A stretch of DNA of 64,000 nucleotides, taken from the NCBI RefSeq assembly GCF_000003195.3, contig NC_012877.2, positions 12,880,839 to 12,944,838 on the forward strand, read 5' to 3'. Shown one piece after another: positions 32,416-44,465 of the stretch (positions within the stretch are counted from its first letter, which is position 1; every line of letters starts with the position of its first letter). The stretch is from Sorghum bicolor. Its lineage: Eukaryota; Streptophyta; Magnoliopsida; Poales; Poaceae. The notes below the pieces were generated by a model, which worked only from the letters and a program-made list of their open reading frames with translations, did not search any database and was not told where the DNA came from. Both the position numbers and the translations under genes were made by a program.

Positions 32416-35400
32416 TCAGTACAACCCGACGCAGAAGGTTTCATTACGAAAAATATGCCCATTACGAGCTTCCCAGATACGCCATAAGATGGTTAAGAGG
32501 ACGAAAGGCCAAAGCGTCCTGGACAGTCCTGATGGAGTGGTTGCTGTCCAGACATCTTCATCGGAGAGCCGCACAATTTGGGGCATGCAAATGGTGTTCC
32601 AGATCGCAGCACTTTCCCGGCAAACGAAGAAGACATGTTCCCTGCTTTCAGTTTGAGCAGAACAGCGCTCGCAGGTCTCGGTGTCGACAGAGTGCTTCGC
32701 AAACAGGTTTACTCTTGTGCTTAGACGGTTCTTGAAGTACAGCCAGGCGAAGACTTTAACTTTGTTGGGCAGCCTTGTCTCCCAAATACGGACACCATGT
32801 ATGTCGTTGACATTTCCTGAGGAGTCCAAGGCAGTATATGCAGCTCTTGTTGAGTATGGACGCCCAGTAAGCTTCAGAACGCGGACGTCGTGTGCCCCGT
32901 CCAAATTGATTTCCTGCAACACATCAAGAAGGCTGCCCAGCTGGATGCTAGCAGCATTAGTGAGCCGGGGGCGAAGACGCAAATCAAAACCACTCAGGAA
33001 AACCTGTTGCACCGAAATGTTAGGGAAGGTGGTGTGGGAGAAGAGGGCAGCATGGGTGGAACAGAGAGGCCCCTCCGGGAGCCAGTGGTCATACCAAAAA
33101 GAGGTGGTTGTGCCATTGTGAACCTCAACACGAGTGATAGATCGATAGGTGTTTAGCTCATCATTAATAATTCGCCACAGAAAACCGGTGGAGCTTTGGG
33201 GGTGGGCATCAAAAGGGGTGGAAGTGGTGAGCAACCAATGTTTCCAATTGGCATCAGCATTACTGAACAGCTTGTCAATGAACTTCATTAGAAGGCAGAA
33301 ATTTTGCAGTTCAAGGTCTTTGATCCCAAGCCTCCCGTTTTTTTGGCAGCCTGGACAGACTCCCACGCGACTAGGCATTTGGACCCATGGCAACTTTCCT
33401 CCCCAGTCCAAAAGAAATCACGACGCCTCTTATCAATAGCCTTGATGACAGTTTTGGGGATGCTGAGAGCAGACATGTAGTGGAGGGGAAGATAGCTAAG
33501 GACAGAGTAGCAAAGGGTGAGACGGCCAGCACGGTTGAGGAGGGAGGCACGCCAACCAGAGAGGTATTTGTCAGTGGAGGAAATGAGGGGAAGGCAGTCG
33601 GCAACAGACACCTTATGCGGGGTTAGAGGGAGACCACGGTAGGTTTGGGGAAAAGAGGAGACAGTGGCGCCAAAGGTAGCGGCAAGGGCTTGGGCTTGCT
33701 CGTCCACGACGGCAATAGGCAGAAACGTGGTCTTGTGGTAGTTGATGGCCAGACCAGTGGCCATTTCAAACAGATGGAGGATGTGTTTGGTAGCAGCAAT
33801 AGCAGCAGGGGTGGAACGGAGAAAGATGAGCGTGTCGTCGGCGTATTGGAGAACTGGACAGGGGCTATCTTGGAGGATTGGATGGCGGATATCAACAGCA
33901 AGAGGATGGTACTGAAGCAGTCTACGAAGCATGTCAGCAACAATAATGAAGAGATAGGGTGAGAGAGGGTCCCCTTGGCGTAATCCTCGTTTGCAGTGGA
34001 TCCAATTGCCAGGCTCACCATTGAGAAGGACAGCAGTCTTGCTGGTATTAAGAAGGGTGCTAATCCAGTCACACCATTTTTCAGAAAAACCACGGTGGCC
34101 CATGATCTTTGAAAGACTATCCCAATCCACACAGTCGAAGGCTTTGTGGAAGTCAAGCTTCAGGACAATGGTGGGGCAGTGTCTCTTGTGACAACAATTT
34201 AATAAATCTGCAGCGTAAACAAAGTTATCAGCGATGCATCGCCCACGAACAAAGCCAGTCTAATCAAAGCTGATGAGGGAAGGGATGATCGGTTGGAGTC
34301 GGTTCATGAGAACCCTTGAGATGCCTTTAAGAGTTGTGTTCTGGAGAGCAATGGGTCTAAAATCCTGGGGGCGATGGGCCCCATCCTTCTTAGGAAGAAG
34401 CACAAGATACGATCTATCGATCCTGGATAAGTCTAGATCGTGGCAGTAGAAGGCACTGAAGAGCTTAGCGATGTCCTCTCTGACGCAGGACCAATTGTGC
34501 TTGAAGAACAGAGGGCCGAACCCATCTGGCTCGGGGCTGGCATTGGAATTCATTTGTCGAAAGGCAACCATTATCTCCTCCTGATCAAACTCTCCATCGA
34601 GTGTAGTCAGAGAAAGACTGTCCTCAGGGTAGAGTTGCTGGAGGCAAAAGCCCCATCTGATAGGCCTGTTGGCGCCCAACAGGTCTTGATAGAAGTCATG
34701 CAGAATGGCCGCTTTTGGTCCATGCCCATGTACTTCTCTATCGTCGTGCTCGATGACCTGGATGTTATTTTTCCGACGCCGCTGGTTGGCGCAAGCATGA
34801 AAGAAGCGGGTGTTCTCGTCCCCATCCACCGCTGCTCTTATCTTGGCTCGTTGTTTCCAGAGCAAGAGTTTGGCCCGTGTTGTGCGGCTAAGAACAGTTA
34901 TAATGACAGATCGCAGGTTGGCTTCCGCGATAGACAGGGACCGATGCTCTTCAATTCTGTCCAGAAGATTGATGACTAGATGACAGTCATTTTCCTGCTG
35001 GTTTACATTTAGGTGTTGCTTGTTCCAGAGTTTGAGAGCACGCTTGGTTGCTTTAAGCTTCTCAGCAAGCACACCAGCCGGGTCACTATTCCTTGTCCGA
35101 CAATGCCAGGCAGAATGAACGGTGTCTCTAAAGTCCGCACGATGGACCCAACAGTTTTCAAAGCGAAAGAGTCTAGCCTTGGGAATGTGAGTGGAGATGT
35201 TAAGAATGAGGGGGACATGGTCTGAGGTGCGTCTGGTTAGGGAGGAGATGATAGAGTTAGGAAGAATGGCGTCCCAAGCCAAGTTGATGAAGGCCCGGTC
35301 TAGGCGCTCAAGGGTGGGAGTGGAACAATTATTAGACCAAGTGTATTGTCTGTCGATAAGGGGGAGCTCAATCAAGCACATGGAATTTATGCAATCGTTG

Positions 35401-35924
35401 AAGGCCTCTACTTCCGATTGATGGAAGTTGTCATTGTTCTTTTCGTGAGGATAACAGATCATATTGAAATCTCCAAGAAGCAGCCAGGGAGAGGAGGGGT
35501 TAGGGGAGATGGAAGCCAGCTCCTCCAGAAAGGAGGGCCGAAATTCAGGGGAAGAGGGAGCGTAAACGTTTGTGATGAACAAAGAAAGGTCAGAGCTAGT
35601 GGTGGAGAGATGAGAGGTGATGGTATGGGGAGTTGATGCAGAGGTGACCAGGGTGAAAGTGGTACTATTCCAAGCAGTTAGAATACCACCAGCACTTCCA
35701 TTGGAGGAATTATAGGAGAAGCCATGGAGGCGGCGGGGAAGGAAGGAGCGAAGTTTGAAGGGGGAGATGGATTGGAGCTTGGTTTCCTGGAGAAGGACGA
35801 CATCAGGAAGAGCAGACAGAAGTTCGGCAAGCACATTACCACATTTAATAGAGTCATTGAGGCCTCGAACATTCCAACTACAAAAACTAATGCTTCTATT
35901 CATTGATATATACATCTGCACCAT
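32416..35924 (-). pseudogene. LINE ORF2: endonuclease, reverse transcriptase, zf-RVT
   Basis: From 35924 downward is an apurinic-type endonuclease with FCSWNVRGLN, VVLLQETK, ITNVYAPSSP, WLLLGDFNM, LDRAFINLAW and SDHVPLIL. RT follows with YLVLLPKKDGAHRPQDFRPI, then an in-frame TAG at 34260-34262, then RQGDPLSPYLFIIV and the catalytic LQYADDTLIF in the same frame. Near 33345 the frame slips: the first frame ends GGLGSKTL while the next reads GRLGIKDLELQNF. The C-terminal zinc domain (zf-RVT) has LPNKVKVFAWLYFKNRL and CERCSAQTESREHVFFVC. Intact it would exceed 1,150 residues. ORF2 starts about 190 bp after the ORF1 stop. Confidence 0.92.
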
Positions 35925-36114
35925 ACACTGGACGGGGCATCCAAGCAGCCGTCAGATACTTTACATTATTCTTGCAGCAGCGAACACTGCAAACGCTGGG
36001 TGCAGGCACATGGGAAGCATCACAGAACACGTAGGGGTGGTACACTGTCTAGAGGTACTACTACAAAAGCCAAAACTGGAGCAGGAGTGCTCGCTACGGG
36101 TGTAGTACACTCTA

Positions 36115-39100
36115 TCAACACTTCTGACGTTGGACATATGCATCAGTCTTCTTCAGGCGGTAGTGCCGCCTCACCAGAGATACCCGCAACTTCCTCCTCA
36201 GTAGCTCACAAGCTGCAGCAATGTCCCGGAGGGATTCAGTTTTGTCAGAGGAAGAGAAGGTGTCAGAAAAAAGATAAGAGCGAGACAGGGCATTACGGAG
36301 ACGACGGGACGCACCACTGAAATCAAACTTGGCCTGCTGGACCCGTGCAGCCTTGTCCTTAGGCATCTCGAAGCCGGCTTCCTCCTTCTCCATGAGGCGC
36401 ACACTCCTCCTCAGAGCACGGGCGGAGTCCTTGGCCCTCTTACGCCTGGCACGCCTCTTCTGTGAGCGGGTCTCATGCACGACGTCGATGTTCAGGTTCA
36501 GGTCCGCCAGGTTCAGCATCGCCAGCTCAGAAGCGGCCACATTGTCCGAGCCGTCCTCCAGGTGACCCTCAGACACCGGGTCGACGCCTCCGCTGGCCTC
36601 CTCCCCAGGCTCCACCCCCACCGGCAGCGCAGGGACACCGCCAACCCCATACCAAGGAAGGGCTAGTAGTGCCGGGCGCATTGGGTAGGGTGTTGCACGC
36701 CTGGTGCGGATTGGGTGAAGAGGCGGAGCGGGAGCAGAGTTCTCCCACTCCAGCACCGTGGTCACCAGGTTCTCAGGGACAGGCGGTAGTTGGGTCGGCG
36801 GATTGCCGACGGGGTGATAGTAGGGGGCGCCATGCAGGGCCGGGGCGTTGCCGAAGTCGTAGTCGCCCCAGTCCGGCTCAGGCCCGACATCGATCCACGT
36901 GCGAATGGCGTAGAGGTTGGCGAGGCACGCAGGTCCGTTGTGGTTGCGCACGAGAAGCTGGTCCTGGAGCTCCGCGTGGTGGTCCAGGCGAACCACCGCG
37001 CGAATGGACGTGAAGTCGCCTGCGTCAAAGCAGGCAGGGTCCAGGCAGCAAACATTGCCCACTGCACTCAGAGCCTCACGTGCCCTGTCCTCATCCCAGT
37101 GCTCCAGGGGGAAGTCCACCGCGGCGTAGACACGGTAGAAGGCGTAGAATCGGTTGTCTGCCTCTTCGTGGCGCTCGATGCGGATGCTGTTGCCGTCATG
37201 GACAACGGGGCTCATGGCGCCGATCTCGTCCCTCTCCTCCAGCGTGTTGAACACCATGATCCCGGCCCCCCTGGCCGAGGCAGCAAGCTGGAAGGCTAGG
37301 GCGCCAGCAGCCTGCTCCATGGCTTGGCGAATGAAGAGGTGCGGGCTGTGCACGGCGTGCTCGAGGTAGACGTAGGCAAAGCACCTAGCCCCCTCGAAAT
37401 CGCCAATGCCAACGTGAGCCTCGGCCATGGAACGTCTGGGGAAGGTGGAGGACCCCATCTCAGGGCTGGGTGGAGGAGCGAGAGGCGATGAGGGTGGGGT
37501 GGAGTACAGAGACATAGCGTTGAAGAGTTTGCAGTGAGAGCTCTTGTGTCCAGACCGAAGGCAGACACAGCATTTTATAGGGTCACGACACTGAGAGACG
37601 AGATGATCAGAAGATAAACATCTGTAGCAGATTTTGGTAGATTTTTTCCTTTTGGTTCTAAGAAACAGCTCCGTAAGCGGGCAACGATTTGCATGCATGG
37701 CTCTAGCTATTTCCACATTGGCATCGTTGACATCCTTGGGTGGACGTGTCCATTGAAGCTTCACCGGCCGAGCGAGGTGTCCAGCCCCATGGTTACTGGG
37801 TACAGTGAAAATGGTTGAGTAAGCACGGCGGTCACCATCACTTGTCAGGTTGGAGCGCTGCAGAGTAGGTTTAGGGGGTAGGCGAGCGGCATCTAGATAG
37901 GAGAGAGTAGGGGTACAGGCATTAACAGCCGGTTCAGAGAAAGAATATTTGACTCCTCCCTTGCTTCTGTCGCCGACATTCTCAAAGGATAGGGCAGCTC
38001 CATCGAACTCAGTAGTGGCCTCCAGCACAGGTCGAGGCGTCCCGGGAGGGTGCGGGGAGTCCAACTTGGGCCTCCAGTAGGCCATGGAATGGGGCTTTTG
38101 GGGTCTAAACTCGTCATGCAAGTTGGGGTCATTGTTAATGGGCCGAGGCCCGCGCTGGGACTTGGGGGCTTTTTGAAATTTGAACTTAAATCCCGCAGAG
38201 CGCCGTCTAGCAGAGGCAATGATGTCATAGACAGCAGAACGGCTGTCAGGGTGGAAATGGAAAATAATTCCATCCATGGCGAACACTCCCACCTTGAGGA
38301 GATGGAATCGGACGATTTCATTGGCAACGGAGGTAGAGAAGAAGAAAGGAAGGTCGATATGGGTGGAGAAAGATTCCGGGGTCGCAGAACAGGAAGTTGA
38401 GGGCTTTGGAAACCTGGCCAGGGGAGGCAGGGGAGGAACCATTCGTCTGGGCAATCCAGAGACGAACGGGGGAAGAAGAGCTGGCCAGAGGCCTAACAAT
38501 CGGGCAACTAAAAGTTTCCATAAAGTGGTTTTGAAATTGCGTACTCGGGTGACGTGAGAAGTCGATGCAGAGGCAGCTCTAGGCGGCCTTGTCGGAGACA
38601 GGCACACCAGGTTTCTCCTTGATGCCGGTAGCAGGTCTTCCGCGTCTTGGATCTTGGACTGGAGCAGGCTTTGTTTCCCCCGCTTCCAGAGAACCTTCCA
38701 CCCCTCGAAAGAGCGCTTTATGGAGCAGTCCCTCGCCTCGCCATTTTGTCGAACAGGCGGGGCGCACGTTGAAGTGCGCAACCTCAGCTTGAGAGAAGGA
38801 GTTCAGGCGCAGCGTCTGGAGATCCACAGACTGCCGGAGATAAGTCCCGCGCAGAGGTCGGTTCGCCGGAACACCAGAGAAGATTGGAGGTTCGGCTGGA
38901 GGTGGTGGAGGTAGGCGACGGGTGGAAGAACGGAAGGTGAGTTCGTGGGTGAACGGCAAGAGAAGGTGGGTGGGGATAGAGCCGAAGCGAGGGGCCACCG
39001 GGGGAGGCCCTCGTTCGCCGGTATTGAATGGCGGAGGCGCGAGGGGCGGCCGGCGGCGGTGGTGGCGGCGGAAGGATGGTGGAGGGGGAGGTCGGGGGGG

Positions 39101-39124
39101 GAGCGGAGGGGGAGCCATCGCCAA
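36115..39124 (-). CDS. LINE ORF1: nucleic-acid-binding protein with two CCHC knuckles
   Basis: The main frame (38781-36115) is open for 888 codons and holds two zinc knuckles, CYRCLSSDHLVSQC and CCVCLRSGHKSSHC, near 37600. An RNA-binding fold probably precedes them (MDGIIFHFHPDSRSAVYDII). A Pro-rich N-terminal segment (39124-38579) lies in another frame and overlaps the main one for about 200 bp, so there is either a frame slip or a separate start. ORF1 proteins of L1 elements coat the element's RNA. The C-terminal third is Arg/Lys-rich. It could equally be scored as a pseudogene if the slip is real. Confidence 0.7.
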
Positions 39125-39132
39125 TTCACATC

Positions 39133-39148
39133 CACTTCAACTGTATAT
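39133..39148. repeat. Target-site duplication of the LINE, right copy
   Basis: Identical to 32208-32223 and marks the 5' end of the LINE. The following 39149-39333 continues the former GST neighbourhood up to the CACTA terminus; no other feature is seen there. Confidence 0.95.
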
Positions 39149-39391
39149 GGTAGATGAACAAGCTAGCTTAGAGACGAGAAACAGAGTTCAGTTGTTGATC
39201 CATTGATAGACGCAAAACAGAGCGAGCTGTATACTCTAGATGCCTGTTTAAGTGGCAACTATTTTCTGTTGTGCAGCCATTCAGTGAAATCCAAAGGGGT
39301 CGCATTGCCTTGGGACATATGTATCACTACTACAGAACATTTGTCACTTGCCCAAAATGAACAATAATCTTGGCCCAATCAGCGTCCGGAA

Positions 39392-39640
39392 CAAAAACAT
39401 CTTTAGTCCCGGTTGGTGAGACCAAATGGGACTAAAAGTCCCGTGCCCAACGGCTACGTTATCAGAGATCGACAGAAGGGACTTTAGTCCCGGTTGGTCT
39501 CCCCAACCGGGACTAAAGCCCAGCCTTTAGTCCCGGTTGTTAACACAAACCGGGATTAAAATGTGTTATCCCGGTCCGTCTCAAAGGCCGGGACAAAATG
39601 TTAGACTTTAGTTCCGGTTGGTAATTGGATTAAATGTCCT
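39392..39640. repeat. Left subterminal repeats of the CACTA element
   Basis: Copies of TTTAGTCCCGGTTGG and its complement alternate. The pair at 39482-39518 is a perfect 16-bp hairpin with a 5-base loop (CTTTAGTCCCGGTTGG and its complement). Such repeats bind the CACTA accessory protein and are a frequent source of small RNAs in grasses. Confidence 0.8.
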
Positions 39641-40051
39641 TCTCCCATATTTGAACTCTTCTTCTTCTCCTAACTGAGCCCAATCTTCACTCTTTTGCTA
39701 TGTTCTTCACATTTGTTCTTGCTTGTTCTTACTCTCATCTCCGGCTATTGATTCATTTCATCATTTCTACGCCGTCATCGACTTGTTAAGAGATCACTAG
39801 CTTCATCTTCTCAACATTAGCAGCGACATATGTCATTTCCTTAGTGTTATATATGTTTTTTTATTTTATGAATTCTACGCTATTTTAAACTCCATTCACT
39901 TGATCGTTTGAATATTTGAATGATTGCAACTACAATTAGTTCCCTAAAAATTAACTTTTCATTAGTATTATGTCTACCACATTTATTGTTTTAGTTAGAG
40001 AAACAGTGATACTATGGTTTTTTTACTTTAATTAGTTTAGAAAAAAATTAA

Positions 40052-40450
40052 AAACTTATAATACTTTAATTTGCAATTTGTGACCGAGTTAGTTAGTTAA
40101 TTATAACTAGTATGCATACCACATTTCTTGATTAGTTAGGAAAATAGAGAACTTTTGTGCTTTTTAATTTTGTTTGTTTAGAAAAATTAGAAATAGAGAA
40201 TTTTAGGTTTTTTGTTACTTTAATTTCTGTATAAAAAATTAGAAACTTATAATACTTTAATTTGCAATTTATGACAAGGTTAATTAGTTAATTATAACTA
40301 GTATGCATGCCACATTTCATGATTAGTTAGAAAAATAGAGAACTTTTATGTCTTTTTAATTTTGCTTGTTTAGAAAAATTAGAAATAGAGAATTTTAGGT
40401 TATTTGTTACTTTAATTTCTATATAAAAAGTTAGAAACTTGTAATACTTT
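40052..40450. repeat. 190-bp tandem repeat before the transposase start
   Basis: The phrase ACTTATAATACTTTAATTTGC starts near 40053, 40243 and, worn, 40434, with closely similar DNA between. This gives two units of about 190 bp immediately before ATG 40468. It may hold promoter or leader sequence of the transposase. Confidence 0.75.
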
Positions 40451-40467
40451 ACGTTGCAATGCAGATA

Positions 40468-43400
40468 ATGACACGTCATAGGATGTACTATGCCGATCGC
40501 CGCTCCAAAGAATTCATTGATGGTGTGCATTATTTCTTAAGAGTGGCCAAGGAAAACAAGCGGGGTGGATTCATATGTTGCCCATGTGCCTTATGTTAGA
40601 ATTTGAAGGAATATTCTAGCTATAGAAATATTCACTCAAATTTGTTGGACCAAGCATGGAGATACCGGGATAATGATGGAAGAAGGTGAAGAAGAACAGT
40701 TGGAGCCTGATGACATTATTGCTCAATACGGTGACTTCGGTGATACAGCAATGGGAGAAACCGAAGATGAGGCAAGTGCAGAAGGCACACCTGTTGAAGA
40801 TGATGCTCTTGGTGATGTCATTCGTGATGCACAGAAAGATTGCGAAAGTGAAAAAGAGAAGGCAAAGTTTGACCATATGTTAGAAGATCACAAAAAATTA
40901 CTATACCCATCTGCCTATGAATGCCCCATATGTAAAGGATCACGGTATAAGATCAGGTGAGATGACCCTGGCATGTTGAGGGGGAAGAACGTCCCAGAAA
41001 GAAATTCCCTGCAAAGGTTATGTGGTATGCTCCTATAATACCACGTTTGAAATGTCTTTTTAGAAACAAGGACCGTGCAAAATTGTTGCGGTGGCACAAA
41101 GAAGACCATAAGGTAGACAACATGTTGAGACACCGTGCTGATGGATCCCAGTGGAGAGCAATAGACAAAGAATATCTAGAGTTTGCAAAAGACGCAAGAA
41201 ACTTAAGGTTCGCTTTAAGTATGGACGGTATGAATCCTTTTGGTGAGCAGAGCAGTAGTCATAGCACTTGGCCTATTACACTATGTATCTATAACCTTCC
41301 TCCATGGTTATGCATGAAGCGAAAGTTCATTATGATGCCGGTGCTCATCCAAGGCCCGAAGCAACCGGGCAATGACATTGATGTCTATCTATGGCTATTA
41401 ATTGAAGAACTCCTACATTTATGGATCAAAACAGGTGTTCGTATGTGGTATGAGTACAATCAGGAACACTTTGACCTACGAGCACTGTTGTTTGTGACAA
41501 TCAATGATTGGCCTGCTCTAAGTAATCTTTCAGGACAGACAAACAAGGGATATAATACGTGCACACACTGTGTTGATGACCTTGATAATATATATTTGAA
41601 AAAATATAGAAAGGTCGTGTACCTTGGGTATCGTCAATTTTTTTCTATGAATCACCCAGTTAGTAAGAAAGAAAGGCAAGCATTTTAAAGGTAAGGCAGA
41701 CCACCGATACAAGCCTCGCAATAGAACTAGAGAAGATGTATTTGAGATGGTTAAGGATGTGAAAGTAGTTTTGGTAAGGGACAAGGCAGCCAACCAATTC
41801 CAAAAGATGCAGTGGGTCATGCACCCATGTGGAAGAAGAAGTCAATATTTTGGGAGCTACCCTATTGGCAAGTCGTAGAGGTTCGGAATGCGATCGACGT
41901 CATGCACCTAACAAAGAATCTTTGTGTGAACCTTCTAGGATTCATGGGTGTGTATGGGAAGCCTAATGATTCACTTGAAGCATGACAAGACTTGCAACGC
42001 AAGGAAGAACGAGACAACCTGCATCCAGAGAAGATAGCTGATGGACGCCAATATTTAAGACCTGCTAGCTACACTCTTAGCAATGAAGAGAAAGAAATCA
42101 TGTTTGATTGCTTAAGCAGCATCAAAGTCCCATCTGGATTCTCCTCTAATATAAAAGGTATAATTAATGTGCCCGAGAAGAAATTTTTAACTTAAAGTCG
42201 CACGACTGCCATGTGCTTATGACGCAATTGCTTCCAGTTGTATTAAGAGGAATTTTATCTCCACATGTATGTCTGGCCACCGTAAAGCTATGTGCATTTC
42301 TCAATGCAATTTTTCATAAGGAAATCAATCCACTGGAACTAGCTGCTCTACAGAATGATGTGGTTCAATGTCTTGTTAGCTTTGAGTTAGTGTTCCCTCC
42401 ATCCTTCTTTGATATCATGACACACCTCCTAGTTCATCTGGTCAAGGAGATCAATATTCTTGGTCCTGTGTTCCTACATAATATGTTTCCATTCGAGAGG
42501 TTTATGGGAGTCCTGAAGAAATATGTTCACCAGCATGCTCGGCTAGAAGAAAGTATCGCAGAGGGCTATGGGACAGAGGAGGTCATTGAGTTCTGTGTGG
42601 AATTCACCACACATTCCTGAACTTGATCCAATTAGTGTTCCTGAATCGCGACACGAGGGTAAGCTGAGTGGAAAGGGAACACTAAAAAAGAAAACATACA
42701 TCGGTATGGGGGACGATTATTTCAATAACGCACACCACACAGTTCTTCAAAACTCATCCGTGGTGGAGCCGTATGTCACGAAACACAAGGACTTCCTACG
42801 ATCTTAATTCGTAGAGAAGAATGAAGCTTGGCTTATGCGTCAGCACATGGACACTTTCAGTGATTGGTTACGAAAAGAATGTTAGGGTAATGACTAGATT
42901 GATGAGCAACTGTATTTGTTGGCTAGGCAACTGGCACATCCTCACGTACAAAGGGTACGAGATAAATGGAAATATATTTTACACCCTAGGCCAAGATAAA
43001 AAAAAAGCACGAACCAAAATAGTGGGGTTCGCGTAGACGCCACAGACCCGAATGAAAACAGACAAACATATTATGGCCGCATAGAGGAAATTTGGGAACT
43101 AGACTACGCACCTAATTTTAAAGTCCCTTTGTTCCGGTGCCAATGGGTGAAGATTATCGGAGGCGGGGTAACTGTTGACAAAGACTATGGAATGACAACA
43201 GTGGACCTCAACAATATTTGTTACAAAGATGAACCATTCGTCCTTGCTGCTGATGTGAATTAGGTGTTCTATGTGAAAGACATGTCTACAAAACAGAAGA
43301 GAGGGGAAAGTGACAACAAATCAGTGAATGAGACAAAACGCCATATAGTTCTCTCAGGGAAAAGAAACATTGTGGGAATTGAAGACAAGTCACATATTAT

Positions 43401-43557
43401 TTTAGAAGATTATGAAAGGGATGACCGAATCACGCCTTTCAATGTGACCAAAGATCTGAGCATTCTAATAAATGCTGAGGACACTCCATTGTTACGTCAA
43501 GATCATGACCAAGGAACATACGTCAAAAAGAAGATCACTACTGTGCCCGCCAAATAA
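40468..43557 (+). pseudogene. CACTA TNPD-like transposase, broken
   Basis: ATG 40468 opens the transposase-associated domain (PF13963) with RRMYYADRRSKEFIDGV-like sequence, stopped by TAG at 40597. A small out-of-frame deletion near 40645 follows (DQAWRYRD and TKHGDTG in two frames). The Tnp2 domain (PF02992) at 41165-41690 has LRFALSMDGMNPFGEQSS, WPITLCIYNLPPWLCMKRKF, IQGPKQPGND and HFDLRALLFVTINDWPALS. DUF4218 lies at 42205-42590 (FDIMTHLLVHLVKEI, HNMFPFERFMGVLKKYV). DUF4216 lies at 43080-43310 (FRCQWVKI, YGMTTVDLNN, VFYVKDMS). Domain order is normal, but many stops and frame changes mean no transposase can be made. Confidence 0.88.
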
Positions 43558-43664
43558 ATAGATTGCATTAGAGTATGTGTATATGACAATTGTAACTTAA
43601 GATGTTTATATTAGTTTTTCTTATTTTATATCATTTCAAATAATGAAATGACTTGTGGGAGACA

Positions 43665-44301
43665 AATTTTCTTTCAAAAACAACAACTTTAAGATATTAA
43701 AATTAAGTAATACATTTTTACATTAACAAAATACTAATTATTTTTTATATTTAAGTTTGCTATTATAAGAGATGGAAAGATTTTAAGTTCCCAAATTTAT
43801 TATGAAAGCAATTAGATAAGAGGAAATAGAACTGTTATTTTTTAACAAATTAATACAAATTCTTTTATTTACTATGCAATTAATAAAATTATTCTAATTA
43901 TTGTAAGCATAAATAAATAAGAAATAGAAAATAAATCTTTAAAAAATAATCCGATTTAATGGTGAATATCATGTATATCACGATTTTGAAGATAAATGAT
44001 GATAAATGAACAAAATTTAAGTTTAAATAATGCACAAATAAATTTTCTGTCAAAAACACCTACTTTAAGATATTAGAATTAAGTAATACATTTTTGCATT
44101 AACAAAATACTAATTATTTTTTATATTTAAGTTTGCTATTATAAGAGATGGAAAGATTTTATGTTCCCAAATTTATTATGTAAGCAATTCGACAAAAAGA
44201 AATAGAACTATTGTTTTTTAACAAATTGATACCTATTATTTTCTTTACTATGTAATTAACAAAATTAATTTAATTATTATAAGCATAAATAAATAAGAAA
44301 G
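43665..44301. repeat. Pair of 260-bp direct repeats, offset 376 bp
   Basis: 43665-43925 and 44041-44301 match at roughly 90% by eye with a constant offset of 376 bp, both opening AATTTTCT and ending GCATAAATAAATAAG. The DNA is AT-rich and lies between the transposase and the right subterminal repeats. It looks like a 376-bp tandem duplication whose second unit is cut short. Confidence 0.8.
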
Positions 44302-44309
44302 GGCAAAAA

Positions 44310-44465
44310 CACCTTTAGTCCCGGTCCGCAATACCAACCGGCACTAACTGTGGCCTTTAGTCTCGGTTCTTGTTATGAACCGGGACTAAAGGTTGGACCT
44401 TTAGTACCAGTGCGTATCACCAACCAGGACTAATTTAGTCCCGGTTGGTTATACGCACTGGACTG
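44310..44465. repeat. Right-side TTTAGTCCCGG repeats of the CACTA element
   Basis: Repeats such as CTTTAGTCCCGGT, AACCGGGACTAAAGG and TTTAGTCCCGGTTGG alternate in both orientations, as at the left end. The expected terminus is not seen in the next few hundred bases. Confidence 0.7.

Larger units (their letters stand above)
32224..39132 (-). mobile_element. L1-type LINE, near full length
   Basis: The element is 6,909 bp and has a poly(T) start on + (the - strand poly(A) tail), two ORFs in the order ORF1 then ORF2 on the - strand, and a perfect 16-bp target-site duplication. This is the standard result of target-primed reverse transcription. The 5' end lies at 39132, only a few bases before the first ORF1 codons, so any promoter must be short or within ORF1. 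One stop and one frame slip in ORF2 make this copy inactive. It sits in what would be intron 1 of the GST gene. Confidence 0.93.

Noticed and set aside
34440..34979. + strand frame opposite LINE ORF2
   Set aside because: No domain; the - strand carries clear endonuclease and RT motifs at the same place.
36462..37299. + strand frames within LINE ORF1
   Set aside because: They are GC-rich shadows of the 888-codon ORF1 on the - strand, which carries the zinc knuckles.
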